A stretch of 64,000 bases of DNA from Acidobacteriota bacterium (GTDB taxonomy: Bacteria > Acidobacteriota > Blastocatellia > Pyrinomonadales > Pyrinomonadaceae), in the NCBI GenBank assembly GCA_016718135.1, contig JADKEF010000016.1, forward strand, positions 65,341 through 129,340. The letters are read 5' to 3'. The position numbers and the translations under genes were made by a program. Below, one piece after another: positions 43,911-53,711 of the stretch; the stretch's first letter is position 1; each line of letters begins with the position of its first letter. The notes under the pieces are model-generated. The model had not been told where the DNA came from, did not search any database, and worked only from the letters and a program-made list of their open reading frames with translations.

Positions 43911-44729
43911 TCATACCAGGGCCTTGATTGCGGAAAACTTCAGGAACAATCCGAGTACGACCGCAACTGAGGTCCAACATGAACCCGAAGAGCCAGGTGG
44001 GGTCGTTGAGCCGTCGACTCCGCCTTCTGGTGAACAGGTTTCCAGGTCAAGCGTGACGGTAGCTTCATCGAGCGTTTTCAGTGATATCTTTCTAGCTTTA
44101 TCATCGAAAGCAACCTCATCCTTTGCCCACTTGAATCCAACCGTATTGATCGAGGGTTTATCGGAATGCCGGATCAACACCGATAACGGTAACACGCACG
44201 ATGTCTGCTCTTGTCTGGTCCAACCGACAAAAAGGCCCGGCTGGGGAGTTTTCCGAAGGTCGGACATCGGAGCCTCAGCCTTCAAATTATTTTCAGACAA
44301 CACTAGTAAGTTGATCGCGACCAAGTACTCTCCGGAATCCGATACAAATATTCTTTCACAATCTATTGGATAGTCAGGAAACCGTTTCAAGAGAGTTCGG
44401 GAGATTGAATCATAAAGCCCGGTTTCAGGGTACAGTTTTCGACTTTCACGTTCGATACGTAACGCATCGCGATACCTTTTACTACGTTGAAACTCACCGA
44501 CGTCCTTCACCGATCTTCCAGCGCCATGAAGACTTCGAACCACCTCTCGTTCGTAATCCAAAATGGCCATTGCGGGAACACGTACGAACACGAATTGCTT
44601 GTTTTGCGAGAAGTCTACCCGACTTTCCAGATTTTCAAACTCATACTTCTCAAACATCACAGGCTGAGCGACCATAGCGATTCTACTAATGGTGAGAACT
44701 CCGATTAACAATATTAGGTTCTTTATCAT
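43911..44729 (-). CDS. Exported hypothetical protein, candidate immunity protein of the full-length RHS
   Basis: About 272 residues. A signal peptide (NLILLIGVLTISRIAMVAQ) precedes a soluble domain with CERIFVSDSGEYLVAINLLV and a C-terminal Cys-flanked loop (CSPEGGVDGSTTPPGSSGSC) before a hydrophobic end (WTSVAVVLGLFLKFSAIKAL) that may be a membrane anchor. The family is unknown. The ATG at 44729 starts five bases after the stop of the 1723-residue RHS gene, the same spacing as at 41359-41364. The immunity assignment is positional. Confidence 0.6.
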   Translation of the reverse strand: MIKNLILLIGVLTISRIAMVAQPVMFEKYEFENLESRVDFSQNKQFVFVRVPAMAILDYEREVVRSLHGAGRSVKDVGEFQRSKRYRDALRIERESRKLYPETGLYDSISRTLLKRFPDYPIDCERIFVSDSGEYLVAINLLVLSENNLKAEAPMSDLRKTPQPGLFVGWTRQEQTSCVLPLSVLIRHSDKPSINTVGFKWAKDEVAFDDKARKISLKTLDEATVTLDLETCSPEGGVDGSTTPPGSSGSCWTSVAVVLGLFLKFSAIKALV

Positions 44730-44733
44730 AGGT

Positions 44734-47700
44734 TTATTGGTGGCAGCAGAGCCGATATATCCCGCGGTAGGTTGCCTTAGCTGGTGCATTGGGGTGAGTG
44801 GCTACGAACTTCTGATATTGGTCTCGATAGAGGTTCGCCGTGTACCCAATAGCGGAGTTAAAGTCTCCTACGGACATTGACGCTGCTTGGCCAATCCCGG
44901 GCGCGTGCAGATCGGTTCCCGTTTTCCCACCGTTCGGACTGCCCAATATATGAGCAAATTCGTGTGTGGGCTCATAGTTCGGGCCAGATTGTATGGCATT
45001 AGAGTAATCCCAACGGGCTACGTCCGGCCGGGTGCCATCAGGATTCGCCTGTGTCACGACCGTCTGTGTCTTATTCTGCTCCACGTGGGAGGCCTCCTTT
45101 CCATGGATATCAGCCAGCTCCACAATATTCATAATCGAAGAGTCCTTGGCCTGGACGTCTGCTACGCCCTTCGCCTTATCGAAAACTTGGACGCTCACTT
45201 GGGCATTGAAATCCACTTTCCATCCGTCTTCTTTCCAGTTTCCTTTCCATTTCGATTCAATACCAGCTTCGATTTTCTTTGCCGCCTTATTAAGATCACC
45301 TTTGCCATGGGTTTTGCTCCAGACTCCGATCGTCGCTATGGCTGTAACGGTTAACCGTTTGTTTTTGGTATCCACCGTTATTATGTATTGGGCCTTCTGT
45401 CCCGATGGATCGATCATTGCAATTGGGTTATTTCGCACATACGCATATTTATTCCAACTTTGCGGGTCTTGAATCACCGAGTCGTTAACGATTTCGTCCG
45501 GCGCTGTAAATCTACCGATCGAAGTGGCGTAAGTACGAGCGATAGCGTAATCGAGCCCCGTCTCGTCATCACGTTCGTAGCCGGTGAATCGTTTCCGAAC
45601 AGAATCACCGCCGTAACCGACGCCAGCACGTTGTGACGTAAGCGATGATAATATCTCTTCTCCAAACGGTAAATAGTCATGGCGAGATGTTATAACACCG
45701 TTGGCATCGGTGTTGATGCGTGGGGAGCCGAGATGGTCGTTGGTTAGATAGGCGACCTTTGCATCATTCGCTGAAGCTATGATTGTCGAGTATTCGGCAA
45801 TGGATTTGCCGGTCACGTCATATACAAAAACGGTTGTCTCGCCAGATGCCGGAACATATTTTTTGACGCGCTTGCCATCGCCGTCGTACGAGTATTGGCC
45901 AAGGATTGCGCTTGAGGAGTTTTTTACTTCTGTCTGCTTGTTCTCCGCGTCGTAGGTAAAGGTTTGATATGCAGCGTCGCGGGTGGTGTTTCCCGCAGTG
46001 TCATACAGGAACCCGGTGGAGGTTATTCGGTTGTTTGTTGTCGAAATCGCGGGGTTCGAGACCGCAGGGTTCGCGAACGAAGACGGCATCGTCGTATTCG
46101 CCTCGACAAAATTTCGGTTGCCGTATCTGTCGAACGTGAAATCCTGCCGCCACGTCTGAGTGCCGTTCGATGTCTCGTTTGCATCGTCCAGCCGATTCAG
46201 AGCGTCGTAGGTGTAGTTCTGTATCAGCGGATGAGTCATTCCCGGAACCGTAATCGTTTGGGTAAGAACATTCCCGTTATTCGCGGTCGTACCGTATGTA
46301 TAGTCGAGCTCGAGTTTATCGGTGCCGTTTTGCACTGTTCCCAGAGCTATCTGCGTCGGTTGCAAACGGCTGTTGAATACTGTGCTTTCCCATTTGCCGT
46401 TTCCGAGTTGAAGCGTTGTCAACGCGCCGGCTGGATTGTAGGAGAATGAATCCGCGTAGTTCCAATATCCCGAGGCGGCGTTTTTCTTGGATTGTACCAT
46501 CGCAAGGTCGCCAGTTGGATCGAGAGTGTTTTTCACGACTCGACCGGTCGGATACTGCTGCTCGACGAGTGCACCGGACAAATTGTAGGTGTAAGTCATC
46601 CACAGATTGGGGTCACTGCCACCGCCGTACTCGACGCCGTCTGTCGTTTGCTTGCTTCTGGTCACTCTGCCCATTAGGTCGAACGCAAGATATTCGGTTG
46701 TAGAAACATTCGAGGCCACCTTTGTTAGTTTCCCCTTAGCGTTCGAAAGGTTGTCGTAATAGTACGAAACATCCGCCGTCGTTTCGGAATAATTTCTGAG
46801 TGTGATTCGATTCAGATTGTCGTAGGAGTAGGTTGTCGAAATGCTTCTTGCATCTGTTTTCGTAACGAGATTGCCGTTGTTGTCGTACGTGTACTGGATT
46901 TGACCGCTTTCGGGATTAGTAGCGGATTTGAGACGCGCGAGTGAATCGTAGACAAAACTTCTGGTCTGTACCGGCGAAGCGAAAGTGCCGCCCTGTTTTA
47001 CGGTCGTGAGATTATTAAGTGTGTCGTATACGTAATAGGTCGGTTGGTTCGGAGTGTCGATCGCTCCTAATCCCGCAGTCGTCGGCTCGTCCACTCGAAT
47101 TAGCTGTCCGAGAGCATTCGTAACCGAGCGACGTTCTTTCAACGCCTGATCTTTGACCGTAACGACGGAACCGATCTGACTGCCCGATGTCGCGAGACCG
47201 TAAAGCGTCTCAACAACTGCACCATCCGGCGTTGTCACCTTCCACGGGCGTCCTGCGGTGTCGAATGTGTTTGTTGTCCAATCGAGGCCGGTTGTGGTTG
47301 AGCAGTCCTGATTGGTGTAACCGCGAAATGGATTGGTCGCTTTTGAGACACGGCCCATCGTATCGTAGCAGGTCAACGAGAATACATCGCCATCATCGTC
47401 GATAGACTGCGATCTCACTGCTCTACCCAACCCGTCGAAATACGAATAGCCCTCTTTCCACGAACTCGCATCGATCTGCGATCTCGACTTCACCCAACGC
47501 GTCGATGCACTTGTTCCGGCTCCGTATTCTGTGATGGTCTGATGTCCGTTTGGTGCGGTGACCTTTGTTGAACGTAAAAGCGCGTCGTTGTATTCCATGT
47601 ACGACGTTTGTCCGTTTATGTCGGTGGACGACGTTGGCAGTCCGGTGTTGTAATCGTACACGGTTGACGAAGTGAACGCCGCGTTTGATCCGGTTACGCC

Positions 47701-49905
47701 TGATGAATCGGGGATCGGTGTGATCACGCTCGTTGGGAAGGCATAATCGTAGGTCGAGGAATATACAGTCTGCGAGACATTGCCGCGTCCATCGGTCGCG
47801 TAGCGCAGATTGCCCATTAGATCATACTGAGCCTGCGTGTCGATGTAGAGATTGTTCGCAATGTCGTGCCACGTTCGTGTTCCGGTCACCAAACCGCGAT
47901 AGTTTGTGTTCGGATTGACCCAACGGCTCGATGTACTTTCTGATAGCAAGCTCACTCCGTCATATGTGATCTGGCTTTTTGCCTTAGCATTTCCGCTTGC
48001 GTCTTCAACGCGTGTTTCCGTGACGAGGCCGTTGATGTTCCGATTCTTGTAGCCCGAATCGTATAGGTAGTCCGACTCATGCACAACCGCCGGGGTCGCT
48101 CCCGTAAACCACGCCGCCGCGTCGCCGATACTCGCGGTCGCGGCTGTCGAGGCATTTACCGAGACGTAGTGGTATGTCTTGACCTGTTTCGGATTGAGCG
48201 ACGAGAAATAAGCCGGATCAGAGTTTCCAGCGGTGTCGTAAACCGTCCCGGTCATCGTGGCCAACGCATTGGTCTCACCCGGCTCGAATATGATCGACAC
48301 CTCCGTGCTCGGCCTCATGTCGCGGGAGGCTTCGGATTGCCCGCCTGCGAGTGGGCCAGTCTGCTCATAGCTCGTAAGCTTTCGCGAGCGCAGATGGTGG
48401 CTCGACGAATTGTCGTAAACCCGCTCGTCATACGCCCGACCGGTGACCGCGTTTCCAAAACCATACGGCCGCCAGACATCCAAATTCGGCTCGTCATGGA
48501 TCACCTGCTGAGTTATGGAATCGTCGGGCGCATAAGTCGTGATGGTGTAAGGCGTCGGAGAAAGAAGCGTCCCGCGGGATACTGTGTAGCTCGAATGAGT
48601 CTCGTCCGTACCGTCACCCTTAACGCTGACGTATCGGTCTGTAACACCTCGATTTACTACATCGTATGTCGGACTGCCGACCGTGATCGGAGCTACCAGC
48701 GAATAGATAAATCTCTCATACGCGCCGGTCGGATATCTGATCTTAGTTATCTCGCCATAGACGTTGTACTTAAACTCATAATACTGACCGTTAGGCAATG
48801 TGATCTTGGTCAGAACCAGCGGATCAAAGATGCTACCGGTACTACTACAGAGGCGCGTCTCGTGCTCTGTAGCCGAAAAAAGGTATGGAGTTTGTGACGT
48901 GTGAATATTACCGTTGCAAAGCTTGTTGCTGTCGTAACGCACGACGTCGCTAGTATTCTCAAAAGCGTTAGAGAGATCGTTCCATACAAAATCCAGCTCG
49001 TAAGGCGTTGAGCCAATGCCCGGATATGACGCGGTCTGATCAGCTCCGGTCGGTACGGCGATGGCTGTGACGGTCGGGTCGACGAGGCTGCGCCCCATAG
49101 TGTCCGTCCACGTGCGCGCCGACGTGCTGAACGTCATCTTGTTCCCGTGGCGATCATAGTAGGTCGTCGCGGGGTTTCCCACGAGGCCGGTGGTTTGAGC
49201 TCCGAACTCGTAGCGGCTGCCGTCGGGCATGTAAAGCGTGCTGGAGCTAAGCCCCGAATCAAGCCGCATCCGTGTGCCGTCTACCGAAAGAAAAGTTCCG
49301 GTAAAGTCGTACGACGTGCAGCCCGAGCTGATAGTGCCGCAGTTTATCGCCGCGTCGCTTGCCCTTAATTCGTGCGTCGAGTCGTCAGGCATCCGGACCT
49401 GCGGGCGTTTTATGTAAAAAAGAGGGGCGTTCGGCGGGTCTTCCCAATGAGCGGGAGCAAATATTTGGCCATCGTATGTACCCGACTCCTGCGTGCTTGC
49501 CTGATATCGGTCCCACTCATACTCGATCTGCGGCGTTCCAAGGCTGGACGTCCAGCCCGCAGTTGAGTGTTTGGAGAAGATCGGCTTGACGTCGTTAATG
49601 GTGAATCCCAGCCCAGATTGCCACTGATCGGTATTCCTCAACCCCCACACTTTCGACGAATAGGTGAGAGTGTTTGAGAGTCCATTGCCGGCACGCCCCG
49701 CATACCCGCCGAGCGGGATGCTTAATTCCATCGCCAGCGTAGATGGATTGACACGAGCGTTGCTCTTTAGTGCACTGTCCGGGCTATAGTCAGTGTTTCG
49801 TACATTTTGGGATGCGCCGCTCCCCGAAAATATTAAAATCAGAAAGCCGAACGAGAGGGCGGATGCCGCAAGTCTCCAACTATTTTTTATCAAATCTCTT
49901 TTCAT
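44734..49905 (-). CDS. Full-length RHS repeat protein with a metallopeptidase-like (HEFAH) tip
   Basis: A 1723-residue exported protein. A signal peptide (LAASALSFGFLILIFSGSGA) precedes an N-terminal domain of about 450 residues. A long YD-repeat shell follows (for example YDTLNNLTTVKQGGTF, YTYDNNGNLVTKTDARS, FTYDAENKQTEVKNSS). The core closes with HDYLPFGEEI, KRFTGYERDDETGLDYAIAR and NKYAYVRNNPIAMIDPSGQK. The C-terminal tip of about 190 residues carries THEFAHILG (HExxH at residues 1648-1652) and a later DLHAPG, a possible third ligand, as in zinc metallopeptidases. It lies 39 bases after the VCBS gene. The shell should encapsulate the tip until release. Confidence 0.9.
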   Translation of the reverse strand: MKRDLIKNSWRLAASALSFGFLILIFSGSGASQNVRNTDYSPDSALKSNARVNPSTLAMELSIPLGGYAGRAGNGLSNTLTYSSKVWGLRNTDQWQSGLGFTINDVKPIFSKHSTAGWTSSLGTPQIEYEWDRYQASTQESGTYDGQIFAPAHWEDPPNAPLFYIKRPQVRMPDDSTHELRASDAAINCGTISSGCTSYDFTGTFLSVDGTRMRLDSGLSSSTLYMPDGSRYEFGAQTTGLVGNPATTYYDRHGNKMTFSTSARTWTDTMGRSLVDPTVTAIAVPTGADQTASYPGIGSTPYELDFVWNDLSNAFENTSDVVRYDSNKLCNGNIHTSQTPYLFSATEHETRLCSSTGSIFDPLVLTKITLPNGQYYEFKYNVYGEITKIRYPTGAYERFIYSLVAPITVGSPTYDVVNRGVTDRYVSVKGDGTDETHSSYTVSRGTLLSPTPYTITTYAPDDSITQQVIHDEPNLDVWRPYGFGNAVTGRAYDERVYDNSSSHHLRSRKLTSYEQTGPLAGGQSEASRDMRPSTEVSIIFEPGETNALATMTGTVYDTAGNSDPAYFSSLNPKQVKTYHYVSVNASTAATASIGDAAAWFTGATPAVVHESDYLYDSGYKNRNINGLVTETRVEDASGNAKAKSQITYDGVSLLSESTSSRWVNPNTNYRGLVTGTRTWHDIANNLYIDTQAQYDLMGNLRYATDGRGNVSQTVYSSTYDYAFPTSVITPIPDSSGVTGSNAAFTSSTVYDYNTGLPTSSTDINGQTSYMEYNDALLRSTKVTAPNGHQTITEYGAGTSASTRWVKSRSQIDASSWKEGYSYFDGLGRAVRSQSIDDDGDVFSLTCYDTMGRVSKATNPFRGYTNQDCSTTTGLDWTTNTFDTAGRPWKVTTPDGAVVETLYGLATSGSQIGSVVTVKDQALKERRSVTNALGQLIRVDEPTTAGLGAIDTPNQPTYYVYDTLNNLTTVKQGGTFASPVQTRSFVYDSLARLKSATNPESGQIQYTYDNNGNLVTKTDARSISTTYSYDNLNRITLRNYSETTADVSYYYDNLSNAKGKLTKVASNVSTTEYLAFDLMGRVTRSKQTTDGVEYGGGSDPNLWMTYTYNLSGALVEQQYPTGRVVKNTLDPTGDLAMVQSKKNAASGYWNYADSFSYNPAGALTTLQLGNGKWESTVFNSRLQPTQIALGTVQNGTDKLELDYTYGTTANNGNVLTQTITVPGMTHPLIQNYTYDALNRLDDANETSNGTQTWRQDFTFDRYGNRNFVEANTTMPSSFANPAVSNPAISTTNNRITSTGFLYDTAGNTTRDAAYQTFTYDAENKQTEVKNSSSAILGQYSYDGDGKRVKKYVPASGETTVFVYDVTGKSIAEYSTIIASANDAKVAYLTNDHLGSPRINTDANGVITSRHDYLPFGEEILSSLTSQRAGVGYGGDSVRKRFTGYERDDETGLDYAIARTYATSIGRFTAPDEIVNDSVIQDPQSWNKYAYVRNNPIAMIDPSGQKAQYIITVDTKNKRLTVTAIATIGVWSKTHGKGDLNKAAKKIEAGIESKWKGNWKEDGWKVDFNAQVSVQVFDKAKGVADVQAKDSSIMNIVELADIHGKEASHVEQNKTQTVVTQANPDGTRPDVARWDYSNAIQSGPNYEPTHEFAHILGSPNGGKTGTDLHAPGIGQAASMSVGDFNSAIGYTANLYRDQYQKFVATHPNAPAKATYRGIYRLCCHQ

Positions 49906-49944
49906 GATCGTCTCGCAAATCGAATCTTTTGCTTTGTAAAAGAA

Positions 49945-51126
49945 CTACCTTCTAAACAATGCCGGAACCGGAATATCTCCGCTGGCTCCCCAATAGTCGT
50001 CTCTAAGCCCGTTACTGCTGCCGCTTTTGCGGATATACCAGTGGCCGTTTGAGGGGCGCCAGACGGCAATGTCTACTTTGCCGTCGGCGTCGTAGTCGTT
50101 TTGGACTGGAATGTCGGTAGAGGCGTCGCCGGATGGTGTTGAGGTCGCGGTCGAGGTGTTCGCGGCGTTTGCGATGATCCAGCTTGCACCGCTTCGGAGG
50201 GCGTAATTGGCTCTGCCGTCGCCATCGTAGTCGGCACTTACAGGTTTATCTCCTGACGAACCAAATGTGTGCTGAGCGGCCTGTCCGTTGCCCGACAATA
50301 GCGAATAGAAAGTATTCGAGCTGTTTCGCCAGAGGGTGATGTCGGCCTTGCCGTCACCGTCGTAATCAGCCGGAGCGGGAACGTCGCCGGATGCTCCGAA
50401 CGTTGTGTACCAACTCGTCTGCGTCGAACTCTTAAAAACGTAAAATGTCGCCGTCGAATCACGCCATGTTGCGATGTCGCTCTTGCCGTCGCCATCGTAA
50501 TCTGCGACAACGGGAAGATCGGTAGTGCCGCCAAAATCCATATAGGTCTCGGAGCCGTTCGAACTGTTCACGATGTACCACATGTGGTTCGACTGCCGAT
50601 AAACTGCAAAATCCGTTTTGCCGTCGCCATCGAAATCGCCCTGTACTGGAATGTCGCCGTTGGCGCCCCAACCGTAGAACGTCTGAGCCGATCCCGGACC
50701 GCCAAGAACGTACCAAGTCCCATTCGACGGACGCCAAACCGCAAGATCGGCGGGCGGTGCGGCATTCGCATTTGCATCTTCGACTGCCAGCAATCTTGAC
50801 CCTGCGTAGATATATTCCTTGCTCAACTGCGGCGTCGGCGACGGAGCAAGCGGATTCCAAGTGCTTGTCGCGTTGAGCGGCAAAGGCTTTCCAAACCAGC
50901 CCGACCTTTTGCCTGTCATCGCGTCCGTTCGCGGAAACCAACCGTTCGACGCAAAGATGCCGATCGTGAGAACAAGAATGAACATTGCTCCGCCGATCGC
51001 CCATAACTTACTTCGTCGATGCTCGCTGGAGCTTGGCTCTGTGGTGTGAATCTCCGCATTCGCGACAGACGACAAACTCATTTCTACGATCTCAGGCGCA
51101 CTTCGCCTAGCTTTGCGTTTGGACAT
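49945..51126 (-). CDS. Membrane-anchored VCBS/FG-GAP beta-propeller protein
   Basis: About 393 residues. A basic cytoplasmic start (SKRKARRSAPE) leads to one membrane helix (LWAIGGAMFILVLTIGIFAS), then a linker and about six VCBS/FG-GAP repeats of the form DYDGDGKSDIATWRDS, DFDGDGKTDFAVYRQS and DYDADGKVDIAVWRPS. The DxDxDG loops bind Ca2+ in such propellers. The ATG at 51126 is chosen because GGAGG lies six bases upstream; the ATG at 51141 is weaker. It lies just upstream of the full-length RHS gene in the same direction, so it is probably a partner. Confidence 0.88.
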   Translation of the reverse strand: MSKRKARRSAPEIVEMSLSSVANAEIHTTEPSSSEHRRSKLWAIGGAMFILVLTIGIFASNGWFPRTDAMTGKRSGWFGKPLPLNATSTWNPLAPSPTPQLSKEYIYAGSRLLAVEDANANAAPPADLAVWRPSNGTWYVLGGPGSAQTFYGWGANGDIPVQGDFDGDGKTDFAVYRQSNHMWYIVNSSNGSETYMDFGGTTDLPVVADYDGDGKSDIATWRDSTATFYVFKSSTQTSWYTTFGASGDVPAPADYDGDGKADITLWRNSSNTFYSLLSGNGQAAQHTFGSSGDKPVSADYDGDGRANYALRSGASWIIANAANTSTATSTPSGDASTDIPVQNDYDADGKVDIAVWRPSNGHWYIRKSGSSNGLRDDYWGASGDIPVPALFRR

Positions 51127-51141
51127 ATTCCTCCATTTCAA

Positions 51142-51495
51142 GTTCGTGAGAACTCTCTTCTATTTTTCTGCTTAGCTGGGAAGTCCGGGGAAGCGATTCG
51201 TTCGGGGAAGGAAAAGCAGGAGTTCAGGAGCTATTTTAGTAAAACTAGATCTAAAACAAGCTCTTGGGAGGCTGTCTTAAATTGCAACTCACTGTTGAGC
51301 CGCCATTTTCCGAATTGGGTATAGATTGTAAAAATAAGGGAAACGTTGCCAATAAACTTTAGGCGGTATAAAAAGAGCGTCCGGCCTGGCAATCACATTC
51401 CACCTCTTGATCATCAGACGGGAAGATCCCGTATGCGAAACCACAGACGGAGGTTCCGTCGTACCCGAACACTATCCGAGAACGACCGGATGTAA
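51142..51495. other. Intergenic region upstream of the VCBS-RHS operon
   Basis: About 350 bases with no gene seen. It should hold the promoter of the VCBS-RHS pair (minus strand), but no clear -35/-10 pair stood out. Confidence 0.4.
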
Positions 51496-53481
51496 TTAAT
51501 CTCCATGCAAACGACTCACGTCCGACAGCTCGATCACGACCGGCTCCTCGATCAAGCGTTGGCCGAGGTCGCGTATCGGGACGATCGCCGGTGTATCCTG
51601 ATCGGCATTTGCATCCACATAATCATCGTTTGTTTTCCAATCTGATCTTTTTGGGGCCTCGTCAATGCCGATAGGATAGATCGTAATTTTGTCGCTTTCA
51701 ATTTTGAACCTGATAAAGTGTCGATAACTGTCAAGTCGCATCGCGCTGAAGGCCGCATTCGACTCATCTCCCCAAAACCACGAGGCGGCAGTTAAATAGA
51801 TACCCCAGATCGATCCACCAATAAACCCTAAGAGAAGCAGTCCAAGACTCAAGAGGAGAAAGTACACAAGGTCCGCAAAAATGCCCGACGGCGTCAAGTA
51901 TGCAGCCAAAACCGAAATCGAAGAGACCCCAACCGTCAGAACCAGAACATGGGCTATCCAGTGCAAGGTCACGACGTGAAGTTTTCGAGAAGCCAAAAAC
52001 GCTGCCAGCACGAGCGATCGCTCCGCAGCTTGGGCGGTATATCGCCGAAGCTTTGAGGATGACGTTTCCCGCAATCGCCATTTCTGAAGTTTTTCGGACG
52101 CGCGTTTCTTCCAGCCCGGTATGTCAACTCTAATTTCAGCTGAGAAAAAGAAAACGAGAAACAAGGAGAACGCCACTATCACGAAAACTGGGCTCGGGGC
52201 GACCAGCCAGATTTGGGTGACCAACCGATCTAAGAACCGAGCGTCTGCCCCGACGCTTCCATAACCATTCCAAGCAAGAATCAACAGACCGCATACTAAG
52301 TAGAGCAGGCCGAGGACCAGGCAAAAATCTGGATTCTTATACCAAAACCACAGGTTGCCCAAAGCCAGCCGCTTGCTAACCGATTGAGCTGGATACATTG
52401 CTTTTTTTGATTCCGCAACGGCACCGTTCCTGGCGATCTCCAATGTATCTTCATCGCCGCTAGCTCCCGGCCACTTAGTACTAATTGTGTCACTTAGATG
52501 ATGGGTAGGATGAAGGAAGGCTCCGCCACCGCCAGCAGTAATAAATTGCGTTCCTGTTTCCTTCCCTACGTAGCGACTGTAGTGGTGGAGGTCGCCGGAA
52601 ATCACTACCGGAATCTTCGCTCCGGCGCATCCGGTGAGGAGGATGTCTGCGACGTAATGTAGAGCACGGTAGTATTCTTCCTGACCTTTCTTATCGCCAG
52701 CGATGTCGGCCTTTAACCAAGTCGGAACCGAAGCGCAAAGGATGACTTTCGCATCGTTCGGCATTTTGCTAGCAACCGTTGTGAAGTAGTCGGCTTGAGG
52801 TTTATCAATGTCTTCCCCCAACTGAGAGTCAAAGCCCCAGATCCACCAGTTCTGGCCTAGATGGATAGCGAAATAGCTGCGCTTTTGCGACGCTACCCAG
52901 CTACCAACGAAAGTTTCGCGGCCCCGACAAAAATTTGCAAGAAAGAGGTTCAGACCGTCATACCAGTCATGATTGCCTGGTATGAGATACACCTTGGGAT
53001 GGCAAGCGTCCGGCTTTGGAGTTTTTGGAAATGCCGCCTTATAAGGACGAAGCATTCTCTTTTTATATTCCTCCCGGCTTGCGTCCGGGTAGACCTGATC
53101 TCCACCCATTACAAGACAATCTGCGCGAGGAAGAGACTCATTGGTGCTCACCTGGATTCTTTTCTGTCCGATCAGATAGGCGATCGCATAAGTGGAGTCA
53201 AAGCCATCACCAAGGTCTGCCACGTAGTCCAGCCAAATGGCTTCCTTATCCTTTTCTCCACAAACGCCCGTCTTACCACCGCAACACTCCTCTATCAGAG
53301 TGTCGGCGATGATCGGCGAATCAAGGGCCGCATGGACCAAACGTCGGTCGGCGTATTGTCCAAATAGGGTTGAATCAATGACCTTCTTAGCGGTTTTTAA
53401 CAGCACAACTGGACTAAACCAGTGAACCATTCCCCGGTACTCATTACAGTCATTTAGATCTTGCGGAAAGTTCTTTCCCAT
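51496..53481 (-). CDS. Metallophosphoesterase with C-terminal membrane domain
   Basis: About 661 residues. The N-terminal half is a calcineurin-like phosphoesterase: WLDYVADLGDGFDS (acidic metal ligands), DCLVMGGDQVYPD, YLIPGNHDWYDGLN and the final VVISGDLHHYSRYVG with its His pair. The C-terminal half has about five or six membrane helices (FCLVLGLLYLVCGLLILAWN, VFVIVAFSLFLVFFFS and others) with a cytoplasmic tail. The start is taken at 53481, where GGAG precedes the ATG by eight bases. A longer frame upstream lacks any domain character. Substrate unknown; cyclic nucleotides or lipids are possible. It follows the RHS module at 53712-55357. Confidence 0.85.
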   Translation of the reverse strand: MGKNFPQDLNDCNEYRGMVHWFSPVVLLKTAKKVIDSTLFGQYADRRLVHAALDSPIIADTLIEECCGGKTGVCGEKDKEAIWLDYVADLGDGFDSTYAIAYLIGQKRIQVSTNESLPRADCLVMGGDQVYPDASREEYKKRMLRPYKAAFPKTPKPDACHPKVYLIPGNHDWYDGLNLFLANFCRGRETFVGSWVASQKRSYFAIHLGQNWWIWGFDSQLGEDIDKPQADYFTTVASKMPNDAKVILCASVPTWLKADIAGDKKGQEEYYRALHYVADILLTGCAGAKIPVVISGDLHHYSRYVGKETGTQFITAGGGGAFLHPTHHLSDTISTKWPGASGDEDTLEIARNGAVAESKKAMYPAQSVSKRLALGNLWFWYKNPDFCLVLGLLYLVCGLLILAWNGYGSVGADARFLDRLVTQIWLVAPSPVFVIVAFSLFLVFFFSAEIRVDIPGWKKRASEKLQKWRLRETSSSKLRRYTAQAAERSLVLAAFLASRKLHVVTLHWIAHVLVLTVGVSSISVLAAYLTPSGIFADLVYFLLLSLGLLLLGFIGGSIWGIYLTAASWFWGDESNAAFSAMRLDSYRHFIRFKIESDKITIYPIGIDEAPKRSDWKTNDDYVDANADQDTPAIVPIRDLGQRLIEEPVVIELSDVSRLHGD

Positions 53482-53593
53482 ATTTTTACTCCGGAACAGC
53501 TCTGAATCGACGAGATACCGTTTGCCAGAAAAAAGTTCGCTATTTATGTTAATTTTAACGACGGGAACAGCTTGGCGTGGTCGTATTCGCGGA

Positions 53594-53622
53594 AGTATGT
53601 GCTGGTTTGGTGTCCAAGTCAA
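53594..53622 (-). promoter_or_regulatory. Possible promoter of the metallophosphoesterase gene
   Basis: Minus strand TTGACT (53622-53617), a 17-base spacer and CATACT (53599-53594). The predicted start leaves a leader of about 105 bases before the ATG at 53481. Weak -10 match. Confidence 0.35.
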
Positions 53623-53711
53623 GAGGCGGTGAACTTCGCCGAGACGTCGTTGGGATGAGCAACTCCGCAATTGGGAGCTGGAGTTCCGTAGGACACTGCT
53701 TCCCTATGAAA

